Assembly: GCA_963281155.1 (NCBI GenBank)
Contig: CAUJLY010000001.1
Coordinates: forward strand, 2,046,001-2,110,000
Source of the DNA: Rhabditophanes sp. KR3021
Taxonomy: Eukaryota > Nematoda > Chromadorea > Rhabditida > Alloionematidae
DNA length: 64,000 bases
Direction: 5' to 3'
The notes under the pieces were generated by a model. That model was not told the origin of the DNA, made no database searches, and was given only the letters and a program-made list of their open reading frames with translations. A program made the translations under genes and the position numbers. Of this stretch, positions 1 through 10,600 are shown in pieces (positions within the stretch are counted from its first letter, which is position 1; each line of letters opens with the position of its first letter).

Positions 1-230
1 TCAAAAAGAGTTGAATCGGAAAAAAGCACGGGAAGTATATTGGAAAAAAGAAGCAAGATCAGGAGGATATGAAGAGGCAAAGTCGGTTGTTCTGTCTGCA
101 CAACTTTGCCAAATTGGATGATATCTTGAGTAATACGGAGGAAGACAGCATTGAAGCCCTACCAAAAGTCGAAAAAAACAAGAAAGAAGAATCTTTTAAA
201 GAAAGACTAAAAAGGAGTGATCATGATTGA
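1..230 (+). CDS. Possible 3' end of an unknown Lys/Glu-rich gene entering from the left edge
   Basis: A highly charged open stretch runs in from the edge. One frame is open from position 15 and ends in TGA at 228-230; it is rich in Lys, Glu and Asp and looks coding in its second half. A second frame is open from position 2 to a stop at 119-121, so an intron, frameshift or overlapping frame cannot be excluded. A third short frame starts at ATG 223 and reads to a TAA near 322. No domain is recognised. Which frame is used cannot be decided without the upstream sequence. Confidence 0.3.
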
Positions 231-670
231 CTTGCTTTTCAATGGGTCTTGCTGTTCATGCAAAGACAACTCATCCGAAGAAGATAAAGACCAAAAGCAC
301 GGATATACATTTACCAAATCATAAAATATAAATTCTTATTAATCCAATATTTGTATAAAAAAGTAATTCTTAAATATATATTCATAAAATACTTTGATTT
401 CTCTCTTCTATTTTTAAAACTACAATCTTAACAATTTTTTATCAAAGAATGCATTAATCGTAGTAATCTTTAATTTCCGAAAAACTATAAAGCTTTAGAA
501 CTATATTTGGATAGTGCATCATAAAAATGAATTGTTAATCACTTTCTTGATTTAAAAAGTTACATCCTTTTTCATGATTCAGATAAGCAAACAAAGTGTG
601 GGTATATAAGGGAGGTAGAATTCAGTTAAAAGTATATTTGGATTTATCTAACTATACCCCTACTACAAAA
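231..670. other. Intergenic, AT-rich; promoter of the His-rich gene at its right end
   Basis: No supported gene. The right end carries a TATA-like sequence (TATATAAG, about 602-609) some 62 nt before the ATG at 671. Confidence 0.5.
602..609 (+). promoter_or_regulatory. TATA box of the histidine-rich gene
   Basis: TATATAAG in an AT-rich context, 62-69 nt upstream of the ATG at 671. Similar spacing is seen for the gene at 1235, the metallothionein and the gene at 53723. The assignment is by motif and position only. Confidence 0.5.
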
Positions 671-923
671 ATGAACCACGGACACCACGACCACCAGTAA
701 GTGCTAATCAAATTGAATTATTTATTAATTTTTTAGCGACGAGCACCACCATGGGCATCATGACGAACACCATCAGTAAGTTGAAGAAGTAATCGAATTG
801 AGTTATTGAATGATTTTTAGCGAAGAACACCACGGCCACCATGAGCACCACGAACATGGACACCATGAACACCATGAACACCACGGACATCATGAACATC
901 ATGAACATGGACACCATCATTAA
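671..923 (+). CDS. Histidine-rich metal-binding-type microprotein, 55 aa, three exons
   Basis: Exons 671-696, 737-775 and 821-923 join to 56 codons including TAA. Both introns (40 and 45 nt) are GTAAGT...TTTTTAG, and both interrupt a His codon in phase 2, so the frame continues perfectly. The product is composed almost only of His, Glu, Gly, Asp and Asn, with repeated Glu-His-His and Gly-His-His units and no signal peptide. Such proteins bind transition metals through imidazole clusters; small His-rich proteins tied to metal stress are known in nematodes. Metal binding here is inferred from composition. A TATA box lies about 62 nt upstream. The exons are too short for simple ORF scans, and the antisense strand gives a misleading hydrophobic reading frame. 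Confidence 0.8.
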
Positions 924-1171
924 TTGCCTCCTGATTCCCAAACGTATTATTAGTTAAATGTAATCTTTTTTACGAATAAACTTTAATATTTTATTTGTGT
1001 TCTCTTTGTGTTTTATTTATCCTTGATTAAACGTAAGGGCCTCTAACATTAATTCCTTTTTGTAAACACCAAAAACGTATTTGCATATGACATCACAAGC
1101 ACCCATACTCTGAGTATAAATAAAACTTAATTTCGAAGTATGATTCACTGTCAATCCTTACGTCTGACAAA

Positions 1172-1179
1172 TATAAATA
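1172..1179 (+). promoter_or_regulatory. TATA box for the gene at 1235
   Basis: TATAAATA 63 nt before the ATG at 1235. A second TATAAATA lies near 1115. The nearer copy has the spacing seen at other small genes in this window. Confidence 0.5.
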
Positions 1180-1234
1180 GAGAGACCCACTTTAAAACAT
1201 TCATTCAATAAAAATATTCCGAAAGCTACCTATC

Positions 1235-1714
1235 ATGTCTAGAAAAAGTTTCTCCGTTGAGCCAAAGTTGAATAGAAATAATGAAGATTATGGGATTGCT
1301 CCGCCACCTTATTCTGCCCAAGCTCCCTCAAATCATTTAGGTCAAACTCACTCACAGCCAATACGTTCAAGTTACAATCCACAAACAAATAATCCTGTTC
1401 ATGTTTATCCACGATATAGTCAGCCGAATGTAAGTCTACCACATATTAATCAACATCATGTTAATATAAATCCACCACTCGCGAATCAACCGAATGTGAA
1501 CGTCCCTCCAATGTATAGAGCGACTCCAATCATAGGCAATCCAACTTATGTACAACCATCGATGAATGGTCTGAATCCAAGCTATTCAACTATAATTCTT
1601 CAAAATTCAAGTCATTGTTGTGACAAACGTGCCAGACGAAGAAGCCATGGCGATAGAAGCAATATAGCTAGATTTTTGATTGCTATGGCTAAGCCACGTC
1701 GCCATGGATATTAA
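1235..1714 (+). CDS. Small Pro/Asn/Gln-rich protein with a PPxY motif, 159 aa
   Basis: Single-exon frame from an ATG 63 nt downstream of TATAAATA, with AATAAA at 1738-1743 just after the stop. The chain is low in complexity: Pro, Asn, Gln, Ser and Tyr dominate residues 20-125. A PPPY motif near residue 25 fits a WW-domain ligand. The last 35 residues differ, with a Cys-Cys pair followed by a basic Lys/Arg cluster and a final Arg-Arg-His-Gly-Tyr. There is no signal peptide or membrane segment. I do not recognise the family. The TATA box, compact UTRs and poly(A) signal support a real, probably strongly expressed gene. The antisense frame at 1239-1442 is a shadow. Confidence 0.7.
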   Translation: MSRKSFSVEPKLNRNNEDYGIAPPPYSAQAPSNHLGQTHSQPIRSSYNPQTNNPVHVYPRYSQPNVSLPHINQHHVNINPPLANQPNVNVPPMYRATPIIGNPTYVQPSMNGLNPSYSTIILQNSSHCCDKRARRRSHGDRSNIARFLIAMAKPRRHGY

Positions 1715-2196
1715 TTTTTTAATACCACTTTAAAGTAAATAAAATAATTTGACTATCCATATCATTTTCTCTTTTGCCTAACAGTCGAGGCTTACATTTG
1801 TTTGGTCTTGTTGTGAAAGATGACTTATTATCGTTTTAAGAAAAAAGCAGTTCTTTGTAGAGCTATTTTTGAAAAGAAGTGTGAATACATAAAAAATGAT
1901 TATATGATTGTAAAAGTAACGATTTTACCGGACTTTGTATTTCTAGTCATCAATTAAAATTGGCTATGCAAGAGTCACCTTCACCAACCGCCGACCTATA
2001 CCAAAAACCAACAACTATATGATGATATTTGCAATGCTCTTTGAACTGGCCACACTTGATACTGACAGAAACACACTTTGCATGCTCTTATTTGCAAATA
2101 TTTTAATTACACCTTTTTTAAGTGATCTCATTTAGGTTATTTACATCATTATATTGTTGTTAATAGACTATACAGTTGCGGAATTAATCGTTTAAA
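1715..2196. other. Intergenic stretch, no gene seen
   Basis: It holds the poly(A) signal of the upstream gene (AATAAA 1738-1743) and the presumed promoter of the first GLD-2-like gene. No further coding or repeat signal was found. Confidence 0.5.
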
Positions 2197-4029
2197 ATGA
2201 AAATATCTGGGAGATATTACAACAATGGTGTGGAAACTTCGAGGTAGTTTTTAAAGATCACTTTAAGTTTGATTGTTTTATTTTAGAGAAACGCAACATA
2301 ACAATCGACCCCGATTTAACAAAAACTACTCTGGGAAATTTACAGGCCGTCAGTCAAACTCCTTTTATAATGGCCCTTATACTCATCCATACATGATAAA
2401 GGATGATTTTGACCACGAATCGCAAACCTCTTCTTTAATTCAATCCTTTGCGGAAAATGAAAAGTCTGGAGATGTGCGCAAGCAGATGCCCAACCACGAT
2501 CTCAATAAAGTAAAAAGACCAAAGAAGAAAATTCCAAAAGAGTTGAAAATGATGATGATTGAGCAGCCTAACTTTAGTCAGCCACCGCCGCCATCTCCAC
2601 TCACTTACCACCACTCCAACAATCCAATCGCTCCCAAATTTCCTGGTCTCGACTCTAGAGGTCGTACTTTCATCCAGAGAATGGATCAATTATCTGAAAA
2701 TATTTTCCACTACCACTCAACTGTCAGTCAAACTGAAGCTAATCTCAATCGCAAGCTGTACCTGCGCGATATGATCTACTACACTATCTCACCGATGTTT
2801 CCTCTCTGTGGTCTCTACATCGTAGGCTCTTCCCTAAATGGGTTCGGAAACAACGGCTCTGACATGGACCTCTGCCTGATGGTAACAAATAAAGAACTCG
2901 ATCAAAGAAAAGATGCCGTCCCCATCTTAAATGCCATCAAAAACAAAATGTCCAAAATTGAATGGGTAGGCAACTTGCAATTGATTGTGGCAAAAGTTCC
3001 TATCCTCAGAATTACTTTTGGTGCACCTTTTCAAGACATTGTTGTGGATTTGAACGCTAATAATTCGGTGGGGATCAAGAATACACATTTGTTATGTGCT
3101 TATTCAAATTGTAAGTTTATCTTCTTCATACAATTATTAATCAATTCAATTTAGTCGATTGGAGAGTCAGGCCATTAGTGTCTGTTATCAAGGAGTGGGC
3201 CAAGAAACGAGGAATGAATGATGCTAATAAGTCATCCTTTACCTCTTATTCATTGGTATTAATGGTTATTCATTATCTTCAATCCGGGATACCAGTCAAA
3301 ATTTTACCGTCCCTTCAAAATATGTTTCCTGAGAGATTTAATAACAAATGTGATGTTAGGAACCTAAATGTAGCTCTTTCGTTGGATTTACCACCCACTG
3401 ACAAGTGGAAATTTAATTCAGACATTTCGCTTGGTGAAATGCTATTAGGTTTCTTCAAATACTACGCTACGGAATTCGACTATGACGAGGATGCTATTAG
3501 TGTGAGGTTGGGGACAAAGTTGACTAGAAAGGATATGTTTAACAGTGATGTTCCCCACAACATGAAATCACAGTGGAGGTGCATTTGTATCGAAGAACCT
3601 TTTACCTATCTGAATACAGCTCATTCCGTATATGACACTCACGTCTTCAAAGCCATCAAGAATTGCTTCTTACTAAGTTACAGAGCTTTACTGAGGTCAG
3701 GCGACTTTCACCAGCTAATGAACGGCCCAAGTATCCAAGATGAACTTGGCAATTATGCTCTAATTCCACCAGGGGGAGTTTTCTTCAACTCCCCAAAAAA
3801 TGGAAGCAACATTTATTCACATGTTTCTGACTGCTCTACTGAACCCAAAAAAGAACCCCTCGATACTGAAAACAAATATGATCTAAAAAATAATTTTACA
3901 TCATTAGCAAACGCCAAAAGTCTATCAACTCTAAAAAATTGTATCCAAAAAGAATATCAAAAAAAGAATACCAAACCTCGTACAACTCTGTGTGAACTTG
4001 GCCTCAACAAAGTAACCACCATCAAATAA
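2197..4029 (+). CDS. GLD-2-type non-canonical poly(A) polymerase, paralogue 1 (581 aa)
   Basis: Exons 2197-2243, 2287-3110 and 3155-4029 join in phase (1746 nt); introns are 43 and 44 nt. The family extends poly(A) tails of cytoplasmic mRNAs, classically in germline and early embryo, usually with an RNA-binding partner. The nucleotidyltransferase core is clear: a GSSLNGFG loop at about residue 196, catalytic Asp208 and Asp210 in S-D-M-D-L-C-L, and the third Asp270 in V-V-D-L-N. The poly(A)-polymerase-associated part follows (R-V-R-P-L-V-S-V-I, then K-K-R-G-M-N-D-A-N). The N-terminal 130 residues are disordered and basic. No RRM is visible. AATAAA lies at 4100-4105. It sits head to tail with a close paralogue at 5728. 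All three catalytic Asp are kept, so activity is expected. Whether it is the gld-2 orthologue or a paralogue is not settled. Confidence 0.9.
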
Positions 4030-4542
4030 ATAGGAAGACAATTATTTATGGTACAATGTATTTTGATTTTTTTAAGTTATTCACATCTTTTTATATCTAA
4101 ATAAAAGCCGTTTCTTTTGCAAAGGTTCGGTGTTTATGTTGTTTTTAAACAGTTGGGAATGCTTAGCTTTTTTACTAAATATATATACTTGTAAATATTT
4201 AAATCTTACCAATAAAATGTTTTCAACACGCTTCTACTTTTTACCGTCAAAATGATGCTTTATTTAAGATCATCAAATCATATTACATAAATTTTGTTAC
4301 ACGCAACTAATTTTGGAAACAGTGTCGTTTCCCCAAACACGGCAACATCTTTAAATCGGCTGATAATTTAAATATAACTAACCGTCATCAAGTCATTACA
4401 AAGAACTCGCAAATTAATGTGTCATCCACAAAATAGCATTTTATTATTATTTATATTTGCACTATATTTTCGCTATTTATAATACCATTAATATCATTGC
4501 ATTTTAGGAAACAAGCCAATATTATTTGCTACCGTTCTCAAC

Positions 4543-4549
4543 ATGGAAG
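4543..4549 (+). other. Candidate alternative first coding exon of the second GLD-2-like gene
   Basis: ATG-GAA-G is followed directly by a strong GTAAGT donor at 4550 and preceded by TTGCATTTTAG, which resembles a cis or spliced-leader acceptor. It ends in phase 1, and the exon starting at 6248 needs exactly phase 1, so joining them would give Met-Glu-Gly-Glu-Ser-Gly and a form lacking the 143-residue acidic N-terminus. The intron would be 1.7 kb, far above the local norm, so this stays tentative. Confidence 0.3.
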
Positions 4550-5022
4550 GTAAGTTTGCCAACAAAAGTAATTTGTCATTAAGCAAAACTAATCAAAATT
4601 AAACCAAATATGGAGCAGTTTATTATTCACACAAATGAAGGGCACCTCATTATAAGACAGACCTTGAACAAATATTTTGTCAGAACTACTTATTTAGACA
4701 CGACACCGTTACATCATTTCCTTTAAGCCTGTTTTTGAATAATTCCAAAAACCATTACAATTCATTTATTTTCTTACTTATTAAATTTTATTGATAGTCT
4801 AATCTTTTCCTGTACTTTTCTTTCTTATCAATTAAAGGGTGCAAACTTTGAATATACTAGTGATACCTTTTTGTTCATTTGTGTCTCTTGGCGAAAGATA
4901 TCATCCATCGACCATTGATTGTCTTTAATATGTGTGTGTTTGAGTTAAGCGGTGTTGTACGTTTTTTTACTAGACAGGTAACAGCCATTCCTCAAACAGA
5001 AACAAATGCATAAATTAAAATA

Positions 5023-5238
5023 TTATAAATATGTGTAAAAGTCCTGTCTAGATGATGCATTTATATTGCCTTTCTTATACGCATCGCCTTGTTCCTTGTG
5101 CCTGTGCACATTGATTTTAGTAGTGATCGAGTGTTGGCCGCACTCGTTGCATAATGTGTTTCTGCTTTTTGTGACGACCATCACAACACCACTCGACGTA
5201 TTACGTTTCTTCCTACCAGTCTTTTTCGACGCTAACAT
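5023..5238 (-). CDS. Possible small basic Cys/His protein (71 aa)
   Basis: A minus-strand frame from the ATG at 5238 to TAA at 5023 encodes a Lys/Arg-rich product with Cys-x2-Cys followed by a His-x-His pair, a spacing that could hold zinc. A TATAAAA lies only about 17 nt upstream, too close for a normal TATA box if this is the true start. The segment is richer in GC than its surroundings. The plus-strand frame at 5066-5314 overlaps it and looks less coding. No family is recognised. Confidence 0.3.
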   Translation of the reverse strand: MLASKKTGRKKRNTSSGVVMVVTKSRNTLCNECGQHSITTKINVHRHKEQGDAYKKGNINASSRQDFYTYL

Positions 5239-5727
5239 CAAATTAATACGTTTTTATACTTGTGCATTTGTACATTTAAATAGTTGGCGACAGATTGGTC
5301 ACCTAATAAACTAGTTTTTTAATTATTTTTTGTTTTATAGATTTAGTACATTGCACCTATATCTTAATATTTTTATCAAAATACAGCAAAGCAGTTTTGT
5401 TTTGTGAATTTTGTGTGTATTAAAGTTTAAACTTCAATGGTTTACTGTTTAGAATACTTTACCTTGGCTTACTCAACACAATACGCAACTTTATTTAACG
5501 GCAAGACACTCTCCCGTAACGCTATTCTTAAAACAAGCAACATCAATTTTTTTAATACTCTCCTGGGAAAATTAAACTTCATTGGGTACTTTTCCTTGAC
5601 ACGTTCTTTTGTTGAGGTCAGGAGTAGGCAAGTTTACCAGTTTACTACCAAGAGAAATCACTTCATATAGGTTTAGAGGAGTTGAGGTGTTTTGTTTGGT
5701 TAGTTGTATATTAATTGTTGAGTAGAG

Positions 5728-8057
5728 ATGGGTAGTTTATTAAACGATGAAGAGATGGCTCTTGTGATTAAGGATTTTCATGAAGCAATTCACCAGCCAA
5801 CGTTTGTCTTGCCAGACATTCTCAGCATAGGAACACCTGAATTCGGGTTCGAATCAGCCTCGTATGTGATAGGAGTCATTGGATCACCAAATTGGAGGCA
5901 ACGTTACTGGCTCAAAATGAAAGGAATCACCAAGTCTGCCAACTACACTGTCTTTGATCCCAATATCCACCTTTATAGTGATTCTTCCTCCTCCCACCTT
6001 TCTTACCCTTCCTATTCCTCCGAACCAGATCAAGACTCCAACAAATCAAAGTCAGATATCGATGATTATTCTGAATTTGATAGTTGTTCTGAGGATGAAA
6101 CAAGCAAAGATTGTCTTTTTTCAAGAATTAATATAAAATGTTCAAAATTTGTTGAAGGTGATTTTGCTTGATGATAAATACTACCTATTTCTTTTATGCA
6201 ATTTAAAAAACCTATCACATTCATTTGTTACTAACTCATTATTCTAGGAGAAAGCGGCTACCACAGTGAAACAACACCCTCACCGACTTCATTTTTGGAT
6301 CTTCATCAGAAAGCAGGAGATGAGTATTTCTCATGTGACGATGACCCTTACGGCAAAGGAAGCTCCAAACATCAGTACAAACGGTGGGAGGGGGGGCAGT
6401 CGTCGTTTTATCAGACCGAAGATAGCCTCCGTTACAGAATTAAGAAAGAAAACAAAAAAAGCAGTTACTCCGAGTCAGATCAATATTGGATCCCACAAAT
6501 AACTAAAAAAGACCTCGAACAGGTCATTCCAAACCCCCAAAAAGAAGTTCTTGGGTATGCAGAGGTTGTTTCTATACCATTAGTACATTCCTCCAATAAT
6601 CCAATCGCACCCAAGTATCCTGGCTTAGATGTACGAGGGCAGGTTTATGTTTCTAAGATGGATATCTTGTCTGAACAAATTTTCTACTATCATTCCAATG
6701 TATCTCAAGCTGAAAGTGACTTATACCGCAAGTTTTACCTAAAACACATGATTTACTATACTATATCGCCTATTTTTCCCAATTGTGGGTTGTATATAGT
6801 TGGGTCTTCATTAAATGGATTCGGAAATAACGGTTCCGACATGGATCTTTGTCTGATGTTGACGAATAAAGAGATGGATCAGAGGAAAGATGCCGTTCCG
6901 GTGCTGAATAGTATCAAGAGTAAGATGGATATGGTGGAATGGGTGGAGAACTTGCAATTGATCGTGGCAAAAGTTCCAATCCTTCGAATTACCTTCAAGC
7001 CTCCATTTAATGACATTACGGTAGATTTAAATGCCAATAATGCAGTTGCTATCAGGAATACTCACCTACTGTGCGCTTATTCGAATTGTAAGTTGGTATT
7101 AGTTGGATTGTTAATCAATTAAATTTAGTTGATTGGAGAGTAAGGCCATTAGTGTCTGTCGTCAAAGAATGGGCTAAGAAAAGAGGAATGAATGACGCCA
7201 ATAAATCCACCTTCACCTCTTATTCACTTGTCTTAATGTGTATTCATTATCTACAGTCAGGAGCCGACTGCAAAATTTTACCTTCACTTCAAGAAATGTT
7301 CCCTAATAAATTTAACAACAAATGCGATGTTAGGCATCTAAATGTAGCAGTGTCGTTAGACATCTCTGACGACAGAAAGGGAGAATTCTGTTCAGACATG
7401 TCATTAGGGGAATTACTAGTGGGTTTCCTCAAATATTACGCTACTAAATTTGACTATGATGAAGACGCAATCAGCGTCAGGCTAGGATCAAAGGTTACGA
7501 GGAAAGATGTGCTGACAAATGATACTCCCCATAATATCAGGTCTCAGTGGAGATGCATTTGCATTGAGGAACCTTTTACTCACCTAAATACGGCTCATTC
7601 CGTTTATGACATTTTTGTGTTTAAGGCTATTAAGAATTGCTTTTTGGAAAGTTATCAAACGTTGGAGAGAACGAGAGATTTCAATTTGTTTTTGAATGGA
7701 CCTACTATTATGGAGGAATTGGGTATGTATGTGTTAACTCCACCAGGTGGTGTTTTCTTTAATAACTCCAAACACGGAAGTAATGTGTATTCGCAGGATT
7801 CTGATTTCAATAGCGAAGAAGAAGACAGAAAAGAAAAAAAAGCAGAAGAACCTACGACAAGTATACCACGATCCGGATCTGAAAATGTCCTTACCACGAA
7901 ACCACTAGTCTCCAATCTAAACTACGCTCAAGCCCTAATTAGAAACAAAGTTTCGCCTCCACCGAGACCTCCAAAAAGAATAGAGAAAAACACAGACGTG
8001 AAACACAAGGTACTTAAGGAGGATAAAATCAAAAAAAGCCATGTAAAATCAAAATAG
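5728..8057 (+). CDS. GLD-2-type non-canonical poly(A) polymerase, paralogue 2 (732 aa)
   Basis: Exons 5728-6157, 6248-7087 and 7129-8057 join to 2199 nt; introns are 90 and 41 nt. The catalytic half closely matches paralogue 1, and the intron in the codon before D-W-R-V-R-P is at the identical site, so the genes are a tandem duplication. The active site is intact: GSSLNGFG, Asp341, Asp343 and Asp403. The first exon encodes 143 residues rich in Ser, Asp and Glu that paralogue 1 lacks, so regulation or partners probably differ. The C-terminal tail (residues about 640-732) is charged, with a P-P-P-x-R-P-P-K proline run. AATAAA is at 8165-8170. An alternative short start at 4543 is possible. Cytoplasmic mRNA poly(A) addition is inferred from the family. 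Confidence 0.9.
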
Positions 8058-8375
8058 AGATCTTCTTCTTCGTTTGTTTATTATTAATTAATTTATGTTA
8101 GGGTACACTAATATATTATGTTTGTTTGTTTGTTACACACGATATTTCAATGTTAAGCAATATTAATAAATCTTTTTGAATGACTGTCGTTTGTGAGAGT
8201 TTAAAAAACATTTTATGAAAGTTTCATTTATTAGAGTGTAAAAAAAGTTTATGATAGTATTGTTATTTACGAAGGAAAACAACACGTAGATAAGTCTTAA
8301 TGACTGCAATGATAAAGGATTACATAAAATTATGATTATTATTCGCACCAAACCCATAAATATCCTCAAAAGTTA
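8058..8375. other. Short convergent intergenic region
   Basis: This 318-nt stretch lies between the 3' ends of the poly(A) polymerase (plus) and the coiled-coil gene (minus). It holds the plus-strand AATAAA at 8165-8170 and T-rich sequence. No gene is seen. Confidence 0.5.
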
Positions 8376-9971
8376 TTAGAAGTTGGAAGCAGGATAGCCA
8401 CATGAGTTGTTTAGATTCTTGGCGACACGACTGAATACTTCGTCCAAATTGTAGGTGATGCAGTTTGTAGGTGGCGAGGCAGGCAAAGGCATATGATCAT
8501 CTACGCATTGGTGGAGTGGTTGCTTGATTTGGAAAGATTCCTCTCCCCAGATGGTGTCTTCATTTGGTGAAGGAGTTGGAGTTTGGAAGATGGATGAGTT
8601 GTTGATGAGGTCCTCGTTCAAAACGTAGTTGGAGTTGTTGACGTCGAGGTATGAAATTTCGGGAGAATTAAGGAAGTTTCCAAGGCCTGAAAAGACTGCG
8701 TTAACATGAGATGGACGGGGAAGGTCTTTGTGATGATAATTTGATCGTAAAAGATCATTCTGTTGGTAACTTTGACGTGGGAGATCATTAAATTGATAAT
8801 TTGGAAGAGGATGGTAAGCTTCTTCCGTGAACAATCTTCTAGATGGCAATGGCAATTCATTGAGAGGTCTTGAAGGGATTGACATTTCATTCAAAATTCT
8901 TGAGTTCACTGGTAATTCATTCAAAATGCGGGAAGGTAAGCCATTTACGTTTTGAATAAGCATCTCGTTACTAATTTTAGACGTCGAAGACAGTGAATCG
9001 TGGCGACTTCTGGGTGGTTCCCTTATGTTTGGCTCCGGTGAAAAATCAACAGGTTGACCTTTAGCTGATTGCTTAAAAACAGAAACTTGAGGAGAATAAA
9101 CGGTCACTTCTTCCATTTGTGGCAAAGCGGGCGGTGGATTAATCTTGATTTTGCCTAACTGGGAAATACATTTGCCACTTTGAATGTCCTTGTAATAGGT
9201 TTCGTACTTTGCTTTGTAAGAAGCTATTGCGCCTTCCAACTCTCTCATGTGGTTGCCCAGCAAATTGACATTTGTATGAACAGCATCACAACCCCTGTAT
9301 CCATTGTTCTTGAAGTACTCAGTCCAGTAGAAAGATCTCTCTTGAGCAAGGTTCTTGGCTCTTTCGTATTCTTTAAGGCCAGTGTCTAAGCACTTTTCTA
9401 AGTACATGATTTCAGACCTCTTGTAACGTTCTTGAAGAAGAGTAGCTTCCTTTTCAGACGTCTTTTTGTAGTTAGCAAAGTTGGTTTCCGTTTTCTTGAG
9501 AGCTTTGCTCTTTTCATCAAGTAGACGTTGAATTTTTTGATAATTACCCTGGAGAATTGAATAGTCGTGTTGGATGTTCTTCTTCGAATCAGTTAAAGAC
9601 TGATTCTCCCTCTTGATCTGATTCATCTCATCATCATGCTTTTTCCTGATAGTGGCCATTTCTCGAACCAATGCATTTACCTTAATCCGTTCTTTCTTAA
9701 CGTCTTCTCGAGTAAAGACAAAAGTTTGGACCTGATTAGCCAAAGTCTCATTTATTTTTTCCGAATTTGTATAAAGCTCTTTCAGATACACATTGTTTTC
9801 ATGAGTTTCAATCAAAGTCTCTTTCACTCCATTTAAATATTTGTTGATGTTCTCCTGTTTTGATGTCATTAACTCGTACTTATAAGTATAAGAGTCCTCT
9901 AGCAATTTTAAGTTTTTGATATAGTCAGCTTCCTCGAAACCTTGATTTGTGTCATTTGATTGTCCCGACAT
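8376..9971 (-). CDS. Coiled-coil protein with decapeptide tandem repeats, 531 aa
   Basis: Single-exon frame starting at an ATG 30 nt after a T-rich TTTTTTTAG acceptor near 10002, which fits a spliced leader or a 5' UTR intron. Residues 15-265 are strongly coiled coil (Lys/Glu-rich heptads). From about 275 the chain is disordered and Pro/Ser-rich. Within it are two back-to-back repeat arrays with an exact ten-residue period: S-R-x-L-N-E-x-x-x-x at about 346-380, and Y-x-x-[NK]-D-L-x-R-x-x at about 391-420. The C-terminus ends in a hydrophilic tail. No signal peptide or catalytic domain. The layout suggests a scaffold or cytoskeletal/centrosomal protein, but I do not recognise it. It lies 630 nt downstream of SMC2 on the same strand; an operon is not supported. 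Confidence 0.75.
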   Translation of the reverse strand: MSGQSNDTNQGFEEADYIKNLKLLEDSYTYKYELMTSKQENINKYLNGVKETLIETHENNVYLKELYTNSEKINETLANQVQTFVFTREDVKKERIKVNALVREMATIRKKHDDEMNQIKRENQSLTDSKKNIQHDYSILQGNYQKIQRLLDEKSKALKKTETNFANYKKTSEKEATLLQERYKRSEIMYLEKCLDTGLKEYERAKNLAQERSFYWTEYFKNNGYRGCDAVHTNVNLLGNHMRELEGAIASYKAKYETYYKDIQSGKCISQLGKIKINPPPALPQMEEVTVYSPQVSVFKQSAKGQPVDFSPEPNIREPPRSRHDSLSSTSKISNEMLIQNVNGLPSRILNELPVNSRILNEMSIPSRPLNELPLPSRRLFTEEAYHPLPNYQFNDLPRQSYQQNDLLRSNYHHKDLPRPSHVNAVFSGLGNFLNSPEISYLDVNNSNYVLNEDLINNSSIFQTPTPSPNEDTIWGEESFQIKQPLHQCVDDHMPLPASPPTNCITYNLDEVFSRVAKNLNNSCGYPASNF

Positions 9972-10600
9972 GTGGTGCTAATTACTGCGTACTTGATAAA
10001 CCTAAAAAAGTAAAAATTAATAGAGGAAAGGGTAAGAACCTCTGAATTTTCAAATATCTTCGTCTGTTCCAAAGAAAAGATTGTAAGATGGTGGCGTACC
10101 AAATATTCTATAAAAGTGGAAACGATTAATAATTTCACAAAATTTAAATACAAAATATGATCTGTTGTTTTTAGGGACTTGTATAACACATGAATCATTC
10201 TTTAGCAGCCATTCAAATTTTTTGACTGATAGACATTGGTACAGGTTTTCTAATTAGGAATCAAGGTTTGGACTGAAGTCTATTCTCTTGCCAACAAAGT
10301 GACAGTTTTATTTTGTGTTTTTTCCCTCAAATATCATTAGATTATTGCAACAAAAGGATGTTAAATGATGTGTCAAATATTCAAAAAAATAAGTAATAAT
10401 ATCGTTTTATTTGGTTGTATATGTTTGTTTTTGTAACTTGTTTAATAATTTAAGAATCTTATTCTAGAAATATTGGCAGTTTATTGGAACTAAAAGGACG
10501 CTAAATGGTGGTTTAAATTATCAATCAGATATTTCAAAAAGGTAGTTAATAATTATAATCTTTGCTTGGCTGTGAATTTGTTATCAAGAGAAATATCTGA
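9972..10600. other. Intergenic region between SMC2 and the coiled-coil gene
   Basis: It contains the SMC2 3' flank and the leader of the coiled-coil gene, including the acceptor-like TTTTTTTAG (reverse strand, about 10002). A minus-strand frame at 9908-10198 has no coding character. Confidence 0.45.

Larger units (their letters stand above)
4030..5727. other. Long region between the two poly(A) polymerase genes
   Basis: It contains the poly(A) signal of the first gene (4100-4105), a possible alternative first exon of the second gene (ATG at 4543 followed by a GTAAGT donor) and a possible small minus-strand gene at 5023-5238. The remainder is AT-rich and shows no convincing coding sequence. 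An open frame at 5437-5670 has no coding character and is probably 5' leader. Confidence 0.45.

Noticed and set aside
708..941. Minus-strand Met/Val/Phe-rich hydrophobic frame
   Set aside because: It is the antisense of the His-rich exons (CAC/CAT codons read backwards) and crosses both introns.
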